Source: Todiramphus chloris collaris (taxonomy: Eukaryota; Chordata; Aves; Coraciiformes; Alcedinidae). Taken from it: 64,000 bases of DNA. The position numbers were made by a program, and so were the translations under genes. How positions within the stretch are numbered: the stretch's first letter is position 1; every line of letters begins with the position of its first letter. This document shows positions 45,337 through 58,434 of the stretch, one piece after another. The notes beneath the pieces were generated by a model. That model had not been told where the DNA came from, searched no databases, and worked only from the letters and a program-made list of their open reading frames with translations. The stretch lies in assembly GCA_025345505.1 (NCBI GenBank), contig JANVCC010000011.1, positions 11,817,749-11,881,748 of the forward strand, read 5' to 3'.

Positions 45337-47149
45337 TAAGTTAAACTGCACTGAGTGCTTAAAATGATGTGTATGCTGTTTTCAGAAATTCCACTGCTAT
45401 CTAATTAGTTCAGGTATTTCTGCATGTCATCTGTCTTGTTTCAGTGTGCTAGGGCTTATGTACCAGCAATTTGAGAAAATAGCTTTATCTCCCTGGTTAG
45501 GCTTATTTTTCTTAATAGCAGAGTAAGAAAAACTAGAAAAAAACCCTGCTTACTTACTTCACAGTCTGATGCTTTATTCTGTCGGGATGTGTTATTGCAC
45601 AGTGCCTTGCATTATAGCATTTGGATACATTTTCTGTTTTCCAGATGTGCTTTTATTCCTTCAGTTTTTTTGCAGTTTTCTCCTGACTTTATGAAGCCTT
45701 GTATGGGTTACAAACACTTGACTAAAGATGTCTGGTCAGACTGAGCATTCCTTTGGTTTTGTTATTTTAACTGAAAAGTGAACAGCAAACAAAAGCAAAC
45801 TTACACATATTTTGAGATGGTTATAATGAGAAAAACTTAGCAAATGGCACACTAATTTCTCATCATGATCGCTTTGCCCATCTAATGCATCCAATGTGCA
45901 GTAAGTCTTCATGTTTCTTTAAACTATATGAGAGAACAGGTTCATTGTGGATAGATCTGAACCACTGGCAAGATTTTCCCTACAGTGCTTCCCAATTTTC
46001 TTCAGTTATGCAGACTGGGGAGCTGGTTAGTCTGTAGGCCACATGTATGTACATCATGTATGCCTGTACTTCCATGTCATTGAAATCAGACTGTGGAAAA
46101 GGAGGGATACCAATGTGTGCCCAGGACTCATCCTTTCATGAGGTAGGGAATAGTTAAGTCATGTAGTTATGCCTCTGGTTTGAATGTAGTCTTTATGGGA
46201 CCATCAGTGATGCTATTTTTGCTGTTCTTTTGCAAAGCTGGAAACATTGTCCTTGTTATATATAGCTGAAATTTTGCACAGAGCTCATTTTTTTTCTAAT
46301 GAGAAAATGCTGGAGGGAGTGAAGCAGTGCTAATTCACACCAGCAGGCAGTCTGGTCCTGCAGGTCAGGTGATTGGCTTATGGGCCACATCCTGGCTACA
46401 AGGTACTACTAGGTTTATTGACAAATTAGCATTCTTTCTGATACAAAAATCCCACAGACTGAAACCCAGACTACTGGGGAAAAAGCAAAATGAAGTATTA
46501 TGACACATGGGGATTTTTCCTCTCCTCTCCCAGCAGTATCAGATCCACAGTGATTCTTCCACCCATGTTTTCATCAGCCCTTCTTTATGTTCCTTGGTTT
46601 TATTCTACTTGACCTCTTTATGAAAACAGCTGCAGAGCCATACTATATGACAGGATAAAAAGACATTTGTCATAGAAGAACAACTTACATTCAGGAGATA
46701 TGGAGTATCTCAAAAAAAGAGAAAATTAGAAGATGTAGAGAAAAACTTATTTTCTTAATGTCCAGCAGCATCCTGAACTATATTCAGAAAAGAAAAATAA
46801 TTAAATGACTAAGAACTGCCAAAAGCCAATGGTTCTACATTGCTTTTTGTTCTTCTAACTCCTTTATTTAATAAATGCTTTGCTCTGAATACAGAGATTA
46901 ATAAAAAGCTCATGATAGAGATGAACATTTTGTTCAATATTCATTATTTCACCTGATATAAAATGGAAACTGGAAGCACTTTGTTAAATTGACTGAAAAT
47001 TTGAAAGGTTGTGTAATTTCACTGTACCTTCTGTAAGTACCTCTTGAACGTTAATTTGAAAATCTGTTTTGTAGCTGCCAAAAGCACTTTCTCCTCAGGG
47101 ATACTTGCACACTTTCCAGTCCAATAATATGGCATAGTGACTGTTATCT

Positions 47150-47234
47150 TCTCCTCTCCTCTCCTCTCCTCTCCTCTCCTCTCCTCTCCTCTCCTCTTCT
47201 TCATTTCATTTCATTTCATTTCATTTCATTTCAT
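47150..47234. repeat. Compound pentanucleotide microsatellite (CTCCT)n-(TCATT)n
   Basis: About nine CTCCT units (47151-47197) are joined by TTCT to nearly seven TCATT units (47201-47234). Both are perfect within their blocks. The first block is all pyrimidine. Confidence 0.96.
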
Positions 47235-50200
47235 ATTTCCAGTGTTTTATGGTTTTAGAAGTAAAATCCTGTCACACCTGGTTGGACCATGCAGCACATG
47301 TTGCATGGAGGGAAGAACGGAAGGACCACAAGGGAAGACTGAGCATGCATGAAGGACATGTTTACACATAATGAGAATTCTGGTTTTGCAATGACTATCT
47401 AGAGAAATGCATGGAGATCAAAAGAAAAAAAATACACTAAAAGATAGAAAAAGATAAGGTTGCTGAAACCGAATGTATCAAATACTTTCCATTGATAGTA
47501 CTGCTGATGAAATTTATGATTTCATTCATGTAGCATCTAAATCTAGTTACTCCAACATTGTTAGGATGATCAATACACTCTTACCTTTGACTCCTTTGGT
47601 TAAAATGTCTTTGTGTGGTGCAGTCAAAAATTAAACTTCCAATCTGCTATATATCGTGTAAAATATTCCATGTAGAAGGACTTACTCTAAAAGAGCACTG
47701 TGTTTTGAATTATCTTCTTTGTTTTAAATAATCATAGTCCAAGTGTCATTAGGATATCTTTCTGTAGATTCCTCAAATTGTATTTGTTTTTCTATATGTA
47801 CAGAGGGCTGGTAGTAGATGATGCAAATAAGATTAGGAGATGTAAGAAGATGCTCATTGTGTCAAATATAAAGCTGTTGTTTTCATGTGGATTTTTTAAA
47901 CTTTTAGTCAGCTTTATCTTAGTTTCCACTGGTGGGGTAGAAAACTGACAAATTTGGTCAATTTAGGAAAAATGTTGTTTGGTCTTGTAAAGCACAGATA
48001 TCATTTCAGAAACCTTTCTCCTAGGAGCAATGTATTTTTTTTCTGGTTTATATGTTTAAAAATGTTAAAATCCTTATAGAATAGAAATTCCATATTGCAA
48101 TCCATTTGATCTTTGGGCTTCTGGCAGACTGCTTTGGGCTCTGATCATTGAGCCATAGATCACGTTGTTCCTGAGAACAGAGTTCAGACCCTTGTCTTTC
48201 ATAAAGAGACAAGCACAGTACTGTATGATGTGATTCTTTTCTTTAGTAATGTTGTAAGGACGTAGAAAGCTGTAATTTCTCACTCCCGCTCTCTCAGTTG
48301 GTGCACCAGTTCTTATGATAGAGAGAAGAATAGGAAATCTTCTCTTCATTTAATGTATGAAATTTCTCAGTTGAATTGTCTTGAGGTTTTTGATGGTGTC
48401 GGGGATTTTATTACTTGTTTGTTTGTGGTTTTGTTTGTTTGTTTTTGGTGTTTTGTTTTCTCTGAGGCTATAGAGTGGGTTGACATCAAAAAAAGCAGCA
48501 TTTACTGTTACTGTGGTAGAGTACTGAACTTTACTGCAGCGCTCACTGAATTGGAAATATTTAGAGAAATAGAAAATAAAAATGTGTTCATTTTATTCAC
48601 AATCTCCAATATAAATTAGTGCATAAAAATATCTTTTTAATCCCAAAACAAATAGTCTAACTGTACATTCTTGACACACCTGCTAGCCATTAAGTATTTG
48701 ATTGGCAGTTACTGAATTTTGTTTCTGGGTTTCTCATAATAAAATCTCTGGGATGAGCAAAGAAGGCAGTCAAAGGCAGCCTCTACTCTCCCAGCAATAC
48801 TGATATTCCAGAAATAACAAATTTTCTGTTAAAATATTATTTGTTGAATATATAGATTTAAGGATGTAGGTTTTAGCATCCTGTTTCTTTTCCTATTATG
48901 ACTGTCTGAAAGCAAGAGCCCAGCAATAGAGATGTAGTAGGGATTTCCAGGTTAACTATAACTGGTTCAATATGTTTACATGTGTGTAAATATATTTTTT
49001 GATGCCAAACAATGCTATCTTGGGACCCAGAAGCCCCATCTCTCTTTGCCTCTTAACAAAGACAAATTAGCCTGGACACACATGGTAGCACAAGGCTGAT
49101 GCAGATATGTTCTGTCTAGCACTGGAGCTAGCATATCCAAAGGGACCTTGGGTCTCTTTCTCTGTCTTTCCTTTGCTTCTTACAGCAACAGCATGAGAAA
49201 CTGCAATGGGAGACAGTTATTGATTTGCTCTTTGAGCCAGGTCAAGTAATTCTGATGAGCTACTGGCTTTTTTTATGAAGCTGAAAGAGCTATGGGCAGG
49301 GATGGAAGATTTTGAAAGTCACCTGAATTTACAATATAGCCAATGCTAAGATTTATAGTTTCACAGTTCTAGTTACACTAATAACAGATGGAAGGATTAA
49401 GCTTGCCGAGATCAACCTTACCTACAGAAATGCTTCTAGAGCTTAAGATGGACATTTAAGAAATTTATTTTCATGATGCTCCTTTGTGGGAAGAGGATGG
49501 CAATGGAAAGGAAGGAGTGTGACCGCTTACATGAGGTACATTATAAGAAACTAAGCCCAACCAGGCCTACTTTACATCTTCATGTAAGCAGAAATTAAAG
49601 AAAGCATCTGTTTTCCTCCTAAGGTCTGCTATACGTAAGCATAAGCCAGAGGATTTAGTTAATGTATTATTGGGTAAGATCACCAAGAAACTGCAGAGAT
49701 GTAGGAGGCAGGTATTCCTATCACACTTGGTTGCTTTAGAAAGGAAAAATCTGATCCTATAAATTCACATTTTAAAACCAGTTTGTAAAGGAATGACCAT
49801 GAAACAGTAACAGAATAAATGTCAGATAAATACAACATTTTGTCTAACTCATATTTCATAGTGCAATTACTGAAATGTTTCCAGTCAGTGAAAAAGTGAT
49901 ACATTTTCTTGTATTTGTTATGAAATGCTGTATTTCTGCATACTCAAAAGGTTAATCATTACAGAAGATACATAAACTAATTGATATCTTTTTGCATTGT
50001 GCATTATAACACTGATCACTTCAACTCGCTTTTATTTACAATGCAGGTGGTGATTTCTATTTGTCACCTAGGCTGTCTAACTATCTAACTAACTGCAAAA
50101 GAATTGACCATTTAGCAACAAATGAAACATGGACACATGTATGTTGATAGATACTAATTTCAAAATGATCGGTTAGAAAATGGGCATTTTATTTGATAAG

Positions 50201-50459
50201 AGAATCCACCTTACATAGATATTCTCCACCAGGTCAAGAAACCATCCAAATCCATTCAGAAATCGTTTAAAAAATACTTAGAAAGACACAGTAGACAGAT
50301 TACACTCTGATTTGTTATTGCACATAATTTAACAAGTAATCATCTGAGTTAATCAATATGTAGAGAAAATGTATTTGTAGAATATTTCAAATAAGCAGAT
50401 CTACTATTTCTATCATGTTACTGTCATATGTGAAACTTTTCAAAAAAACCCCACCAACC
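47235..50459. other. Unassigned AT-rich DNA
   Basis: No gene or repeat family recognised. A (GTTT)-rich stretch lies at 48414-48461. Confidence 0.45.
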
Positions 50460-51041
50460 TGTCAAGGGTTAGGACTGGGCTGGCCACTAGACAAGTGACA
50501 GATGTTCACTATTCACTCTTCTCCCTTCCCAGAGGGGAAGAGAAAGGGAATAAGGGAGAGACGTTTATGGATTGGAAAAGCAAACTAAACCAGCTTTTAG
50601 AGAAACAATAATAATAACAATAAAATTAAATATATATACACAGATATACAAAACCAATATCAAACCCAACCCCCAAATGGCAATTATGTCACTGTCACCA
50701 CTACTGTTGTAGAGCAGGCACTGAGGAAGTCCCAGACTGGACTCAGTGACAGATGGGAATTGGATTCAGGAGGTGGATTTGGGAACTGGATTCAGGAACA
50801 CATGGATAGGGATCTAAGGCAGAAGAAGGGATGGAGTCCTTCTCAGATGCTGGCCATTGAAAAAGAGGGCCAAACTGTTGTGATCCATCAGCTTTATACT
50901 GAATTTGACATATATGGAATGGAATATCTTGTTGGTCAGTTTAGGGTCACCTGTCCTGTCTGCTCCTCCCCACAGCTGTGACCTCTTTCTTACTTTGCAG
51001 CACTCCAGTGTAGTGCTCAAGATTTAGCTGTTACCTTGTCA
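50460..51041 (-). mobile_element. Solo LTR, family 'LTR-A', minus strand
   Basis: A 582-bp LTR. Plus-strand edges are TGTCAAGGGTTAGG at 50460 and GTTACCTTGTCA at 51041. Read on the minus strand it begins TGACAAGGTAAC and ends TAACCCTTGACA, giving a short imperfect terminal inverted repeat with TG...CA ends. On the minus strand it has a TATA box (GTATAAAGC near 50895-50900) preceded by a CRE-like ATGTCAAA. An A/T-rich simple stretch (AATAATAATAACAATAAAAT) lies at 50608-50635. The copy at 13625-14094 is collinear. The 5-bp flanks (CAACC and TCGTA) do not match, so either the ends are misplaced by a few bases or the duplication has been lost. No ERV internal sequence is adjacent. Confidence 0.85.
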
Positions 51042-52244
51042 TCGTATTAGCAAGTATATGCAAGAACCTTATCCTTGGAAGTGACTATACATCAAGCATT
51101 ATCACTTCTAGAAGAAGACACTAACTACACAAATATACCATTAGCTTCAGGAAGTGCAGAAGAGACTGAGCTGAAAAGTAAAAAGACTGAACAGAATTAG
51201 TTTTGTTCTGGTTCAAAGCAGGACACAACCTATAAACATTTTAGAAAGCTTTTCATCATCTTTTTTTTAGTGTTTCATTGGTCATATGTTCTATGAGGGT
51301 GACATCTGAGTCAGAAGCTTATGTCATAGAGACTAGTTTGTCTGCTAAAACCATTAAATCACCAATTAAGCAAAAACATTTTTGTAAGAAACAGACGTTA
51401 CATTAGAGACACATATCAGATTATAAGAAGTTAAACATATACTGCAATTGACATCATTTCTCAAGAGTAAGTATTATTCGTTAGCTCTTTTTAATGACAA
51501 ATAGTTCCATAAGCAATAAAAACAATAAAATATGTCTGAATTTGAGAAGAGAATTTAATTTTCATCAAGTTTAAGTAACTTGTGTTCCACGTTTTTATGG
51601 AGCCTGTCTCAGAACTGCACAGCTTGTGACCATGTAAGTATTCTTCCATTCTCACAGTAAAAATAATAACAATATAAGCCATGACATTAGAACTAAATGC
51701 TAGGCAAAACAATTTTTCCCCTTAGATCTCAATTTCGGTAGGAGAAAGTCACTCTAAAAATTATTAAAATGAAGAAAAATGCCTTCAGTTTCTAAAAATA
51801 CTGTGTTACTGTATATGCCATTCGTCTCATAAGAATGTATTTGACTTACTGTATCTATCTTGTAACCAACTGTTTCCAGTGAGACAAGTTACAGGGAGGA
51901 CAGTGAAGCATATGCTGAAATTCCAGAGAAAATTGTAGTTTCACAGAATACATAGAGATTGCATCAGTCTAGTTCTATGTGTAGCAGCCTCTCAGCTGAG
52001 AATAAATAACGGTCAGGTAAGATATTGGGGAATTTGCCAGAAGATATTTGGGAATTGGTTTGATTCCAGGATGAGAAAAGTAATTTATATTGGCTCCCAA
52101 AGGAGGATGCAGCATGGGAGGAAACATCTGAAGCTTTGTTATGAAGATATGGCAACAGGTTTGGACTTTTGGTGTGAGGCCTTTGATTTAGCGTTGGAAG
52201 CCTAACAAATAGCATATCTGAAATACTCAAAAACTCTTTATGAT
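51042..52244. other. Unassigned AT-rich DNA
   Basis: Nothing recognisable. The last 250 bp could contain highly diverged CR1 endonuclease sequence, but I cannot support it. Confidence 0.45.
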
Positions 52245-53534
52245 TTGTGACAACCTTGGCTGCAATGATCACAGTATTGTGGAGTATGGGATACTGCTGA
52301 GCATTCTGAAGGTTAGATGCAAGACAAAGGTTTTAGACTTTAGAAGAGAAAACTTCATCTCACCCAGGGCTCAGCTTGAAGGGATCCTATGGGAAACTTC
52401 CATGGAGGATAAAGGAGCTAGTGAGTGCTGTGAATTTTTCAAGAACACTCTCTTAGATACACAAAACCAGTTCATTTCCCATAAAGGAAAGGAAGTAGGA
52501 GGAGCAAGAGCCCCCCCTTGGCTTAACTGTGAGCTTCTGGGTCTGCTCAGAACAAAAAGGGTACCAGAGATGGAAAAGTGGAACATTACCTGTTAAAAAT
52601 TACAAGGGCATTTCCAGGCTACGCAGACATGCAGTTAGGAAAGCAAAAGCTCAGCTTGAACTGAAATTTGCCAGAGATGTCAGAAACTTCAAGAAAGGTT
52701 TCTTCAGATACTTTAACAAGAAGCAGAAACAGAAGGAGAATATTGGCCCACTATTAAACAGGAGAGGTGAACTCATCTCCAACAACACTGAAAAGGCAAA
52801 GGTCCTCAACATACATAATCCAGGAATACAGCTCAGACTGGGATTTACCTGACTGGAGAGCGCCCCTGTGGAAAGGGACCTGGGGGTCTTGGCAGACAAC
52901 AAGCTCAACATGAGTGAACAGTGTGCTGCAGTGGCAAAGCAAGCCAGAAGGATACTGGGTTGCATTAACAAGGGCATCACCAGTAGAGATAAAGAAGTCA
53001 TTATCCCACTCTGTTCAGTGCTGGTCAGACCACACCTTCAGTATTGCATTCATTGCTATACAAAAAAGATGCAGACAGGCTGGAGAGGGTCCAGAGAAGG
53101 GCCATGAGGATGATCAGAGGACTAGAAGACCTGCTGTATGAAGAAAGGCTGAGAAAAATGGGTTTGTTCAGCCTTGAGAAAAGAAGGTTTAGGGAGGACC
53201 TTATTACCATGTACCAATACATAAAAGGTGGCTACCAAGAAGATGGAGACTCCCTTTTTACAAAGAATTACGTGGAAAAGACAAGGGCTAATGAGTACAA
53301 GTTACTCCTGGGGAGATTCCAATTGGACTCCAGAAGGAAGTTTTTCACTATGAGAACAATTAGACATTGGAATAGTCTCCCGAGGGAAGTGGTGAATTCC
53401 CCTACACTGGACAGTTTTAATACTCAGCTTGACAGGGTACTGGGCCATCTCATTCAAACTGTTTTTTTATTTACCTTGAAAAGTTGGACTACATGATCCT
53501 TGAGGTCACTTCCAACCTGGTATTCTGTGATTGT
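52245..53534 (+). mobile_element. CR1 LINE with the entire RT core deleted
   Basis: Plus-strand CR1. The left part encodes the end of the endonuclease and the linker: CNDHSIVEYGILLSI (about 52260), VLDFRRENF, APPWLNCELLGLL (about 52510), KAKAQLELKFARDVRNFKKG (about 52640-52700), ENIGPLLNRRGELISNNTEK and KAKVLN near 52810. At that point the CR1 text normally leading into the RT domain stops; about 50 bp later it resumes at [20 protein letters not shown] (52865), which is beyond the catalytic motifs. The 3' part (53044-53496) carries [16 protein letters not shown] and HWNSLPREVVNSP, then the 3' UTR (CTTGAGGTCACTTCCAACCT) and terminus at 53534. About 1 kb including motifs A, B and C is missing. 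Several frameshifts; not functional. Confidence 0.9.
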
Positions 53535-56500
53535 ATTGGGTTATGGAAACAAGTCACTTGAGCTGTACTCCTCTACTGTATTAAAAGAATCACACATACT
53601 TCTTTTTGCCAAGACTGACCAAATAACAAAAGATAAATATTTTTTTTTGTGATAAATATGATGTAATAAAGAAAATAATAATAAATGTTATTTACTATAC
53701 TATATATTTTTCTACACTGAAAATTAAATCACTTTCATGGCAATTTTAAACCCAAAATTTGCCATTTTGACTTAGAGTTTTATAATTTCAACCGTCTTGC
53801 TTTTCAGTCATAATGAGCTACAAAAAAATGCATTTGCATTTTCATGGTGTTATGCCTGCAATTCTGACACTGCTGATGTTACCAAAAGCTTCTGCTTAGC
53901 ATACTTTTGAATTCTTAAATACAATGAGAGAACTAACTGTTTACAGGAAGTACCAGGGGTGAGAATCTATGAACTCAAATAGTGTTTGAATTACACAGGA
54001 ATACACAGCAATATTACACATTAATAAACTGAAGGATACGACTATTCTTGGTAATTTACTTATCCACCTCTAAGATGAAGTAATAGTGGTAGAAGTATTG
54101 TAAATCAAAGTTAAGAATGTAAATACATATTTGTGTGATACTACATCATTCTAGTTCAAAACTTGTCACTTCCTTTGGAACCTCATATACACAGCTGTCC
54201 AGAACAGAACACTCTTAATATATGTGCAGAGTTTTCCCTGGGATATTTCACTTTTCAAATCATGTGACTAAAAGTATTTTGTAACTTCCACAACAATGTT
54301 ATCCTCTGACAACTGTAATTAGTGAAAGGCAGTGCCTCCTGGTTATAGGACTGTCTGTTGTAATTAGTAATGATTGCCCTGATTTAGCAAAGAAAGGGGT
54401 TGTGAGAAAATTTGTATGCTGAAATTTTGTCATGCTAGAGGCTGTTATCTTTTTATTCTGGATGATCCTCAGTAACCACTATGTCTCCTTGTTCAGCAGA
54501 GCTCTGTTTTTCAAAGAAGAGCAGCAAGTCCAGACTACTTTATCTCAGTAGCAGCATGTTCTCCCTCTAACACCTGCATCTGAACTTTTAAATGTGGAGC
54601 ACTAGGAAAGTTACAGGTTACATCAGTCCGGTTAGTTTTTTGGAGGCAAAGCTCTATTGCTCCCCTCCTCCCACCCCCAACAATGACAGTCCTTATTTCT
54701 GAAGTGATACTGTTGCACTCCCAAAGTGGTAGCAGCAGCTTCTTTCTCTTCCTTCTGTTCTCGCCAGATGTCTGTCTGTCTGTCTTCTACTGACAGATTT
54801 TCAGCAATACTTCCTTTGCCATGACCAAGGTTCACAGGCTGTGGAAGGACAGAAAAACGTATGCCCTTCAGTTGCCAGTTTCCAAAGGAAGGCACGGGGC
54901 TCCTTTTGTTCTTGCTGACATTTCTCTGCCCTGGGCTTTTTCACTGTTCACAGTATGGCATTACCGAGCTTCTCACAAATGTGATTCCTTTTGTCTTGAC
55001 AGAGATGTGTATCAGTCTGTTTTTCATATTTTATATAGCTTTTTCCCCACTAGGTATGTTTCTATTATTTCCTTTTACAGGATTTTGCTGATGTTGCTTT
55101 GCTCTTCTACAACTTAACTTGCCTTCCCTTCTCTCCACTGCTCCTATTCCTTCTTGCAGCAGACTTTCCAAGATCTGTCCTGCACTGGCTACTGCTTTCC
55201 ACTTTGCCAAGACAGCAGACAGTCCCTTCTTCCTATGCCATATTCTCTCTAGGTATTAACTTCCCATTTGCCTTTTCTTGCTTACTGATTTTCCGTATAC
55301 AGGGCCACATCTTCCCACTCTTCATAAAGCCATTATGTTGTAAAACATTTCATGACCTGTGCTTCTGCCATATTTTTTGATGCCTATATTTTTTAACTCT
55401 AATACCCCCTGCTGCACGACAGCACTAGAATACCGTGTATCCCCAACACAACCTTCTTCCATAGGCGTACTATACTGTACCTTTGTATAGTGATTGTTGA
55501 AGCTTTTCCTAAGCTCTTGGTGTGTTCTTCAGCTACTCCCTCTCCCATCTCAATCCCATTTTGACAAATCAATCTTTGAACTATAGCTATTGAATCTTTG
55601 CCTGTGTGCATTCAAACAGCAATGTGCTCTTTCCTGGGACCATCTCTTGCCTTATGTTAGCTGCTGATTGTCCATTTTGCGATGTTTAACACAGAGCTCA
55701 GTCTTCCTCTTTGCTGCCATGCTTATCTCTGGTCTTTGATAGCAGGCTTCCACAAACAATTTCAAAGTTACTTCTTTGCTATGTGGTTCTGAACTCCTCT
55801 TATCATGTCTTAGGTGCCAGAAAGTGGTATACCTAACTGCCATTCTTTACTGAATAGTTCTTGAGAACTCGTGCCAAAAGTTACTCCCACATCTGTGAAT
55901 TAGCACCCCCTCACACACCCATAATTGCTTAAAATCTTTTAAAATCTGCAGAAAATCATAGGGGTCTATAACTGCAACTTTGAAACTGATGCTGATAAAA
56001 CCTTGGTATGGTATGGATAGCATTTAAATAGTATGATTAATTTAAAGTCAGTACAGGAGGAAGGGACTTCAGAACTAGATGAATGTGGGACAGACACATT
56101 GACATGGAAGTCCTTGTAGGAAGTCCTCCCCAGTAGGCTTTTGTAGCATCTGCATAGATTTTGTGCACTGAGGAGGCCAAGCTCTGCTCATTGCACTGCT
56201 ACTGGGCTGCATGTGTGCACACATAATGCAGCAACAGATTCCCAGCTAAAAGCAGCAACTTCCTTCATGGTTCCTCTGACCATAATAGACTCATGGTTAA
56301 TAAATCTGTTTCAGACATGTACCACAAGACTGACTGAAGGGATCTATGAAAGTGAATAGTCAAAAAATAGGTCATAAGATTGATGTGAAGTTCTTTGTCC
56401 TGATTTTAATAGGATTTGAAGATTCAATGTAGAATTTAATGTGGTTTGAATCCAGCTTAGTGAGGAAAGAGACAAAAGTTTTGGGCTGATATTTTTCAAG

Positions 56501-58434
56501 CTCTTCTGCTTTCAGCCTTCAGGACACAGGATGAAGATCACCATGTTTAACATTGTTTTTTGGGGACTATTTTTTTCATATATCACAAAAAAAAAAAAAT
56601 CAGTGTACATGTGTACTACTATTAATAGCTATCTCTTACCATAAATATTCATGGAACCTTTGAAGATATTAATCTTAGACATGATTCATAAAACTTTCTG
56701 GTCATTCAGATAGATCAACAGGTATTTTATAAGCATGGCACTCTTTATAATGTTCATATTGTTCAGTAGTTTTAGTATCCCATAAGTATGCCATAATAGT
56801 TTTATGTGAAACAGAAGAAAGATTGGTTGTGGATGATTATTTTAAAAAATTATGGTGATAAATCATATGAATTAAAGATGTGCTTTTCCCAGTAAAATAA
56901 TCAGTGAATATTAAAATTAGAACATGCTGTAAATTATGAGGCATCATTAAATTTCTTAACAATTGAGAGTTTTTGAATTGAAGAGTTACAGAATTGAGCA
57001 TTGATCATAAAGGTATAAGGAAATAAGATTTTGCATTTGATTTCACACTACACTTAGATTTATAATTTATCTCTTCTTTCTTTAGTTTGAGTTCAACTTG
57101 CTCTGAATAAGGTGTATTGTACAGACATTACATCTAAAATAGATGAACCTTCCTGGCTCTCTGACAAATATATGGTTGCTATGAATTAGAGGTCTTTCTT
57201 TGAATGGAAGGAATTAAAAACCTGGATGACAAGATCTTGTAGTAAATGGGAATGGACTTTCATGGCTCCTTCAAATTGATTAATACAAAACAAAACATGA
57301 CTTCTTGAATCAAAATAGCTACACTTGAGTGTGCATGTTACCAGGAAAACTTACACATAATGAAGGAACTGTCAAGCCAGTTAATATAAATTCCAGATTT
57401 TAAATATTTCTGTGCAAAGAACAATACAGAATTTTTATATCTTTTTAAATTTAAGAATGTGTAGAGAGATGAAAAGTGTGTAGTGACTCTTGTGATCATG
57501 CAACTGGAAAATTCTGCTGAGACATGGAATGTGCATAGGCACATACTCTCTGTGTCCCTTCATCAGTTCCTCTTGGCTGCATTGATCAAGTTTTGTGTCT
57601 ATTACCACATTTAGTTTAGTAGCAGAGTGTGTTCACCACTATTGTGTGAACTATGATGTGTGTGGATGTGTTACTGAAGTCCTGAGTCTCATCTTGTTCT
57701 GGAATGATGACATGACTGGAGTACACAACCAGGGTCTGGATCTCCCAGATGTTTTAGGATGTTTCTTTACACAGAGAGTTTGAAACCCAGTTAGAAGAAC
57801 CTTGTTATGTTCCCAAATACAAATAACCCATCTCATCAAGTATCTTCTCCTCAGGGGATGATCAGTGATGTGAACAACGTTCTGCATCAAAAGCAACAGT
57901 TTAAATAATAATTTTCTCAATACATGATAATAATATTTTTTTCCTGCGATACTTTCATTTTCTTACTATGTATATCAATATTGGCCTCTGGACTGAACAT
58001 TTTCATAAGGCTAATAAACATCTGGTTTCTTTGGCTTTACCTTCCTCTCTTATTTCTCCCATTTGCCATTGACCACACATAAAACCCAACTATGTCTGGT
58101 ATTCGTGTTAAAATTAAACACCAACAAAAGTGTGGAGTAGTATTGGGTATTTATTTTATAAGTGAGATGTCTTCTTTGGGGTATAATTGCAGTTATGTGA
58201 AGTATTTTTTTTCCAGTTCACAGTCAGAGCTTATCAGTGGTAGTGAAAACATCCTTAACAGAAATGAGAATCCTCCTCAGTCTGAGCCACAATAGTGAAA
58301 CACGGTGGAGGAAACTGCCAAATGAGAGCAATTTCCCCCTGGTACTATTTGTAATAGACAGTAATATATAGATGTACATTAATATGCATTCATTTACAGT
58401 AAGCAGTAAGTCTGAACATAGCAACTAAATTTTA
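53535..58434. other. Unassigned DNA, pyrimidine-rich at 54.6-55.4 kb
   Basis: About 5 kb with no recognised gene or repeat family. From 54640 to 55400 the plus strand is rich in C and T, giving Leu/Phe/Ser-rich frames (54821-55117, 54861-55091, 55099-55380) that look membrane-like only because of composition. An A-run is at 56588-56600. Confidence 0.45.

Larger units (their letters stand above)
43836..47149. other. Unassigned AT-rich DNA
   Basis: No gene or repeat family recognised. Contains a T-run at 44136-44148, an (AAAT)n at 44380-44399 and a purine-pyrimidine alternating tract at 45307-45336. The frame at 44853-45065 (70 codons) is not recognisable. Confidence 0.45.

Noticed and set aside
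54821-55380. Leu/Phe-rich plus-strand frames that look like membrane segments
   Set aside because: They follow from the C/T-rich composition of the strand; three overlapping frames are similarly hydrophobic and none has a recognisable family motif.
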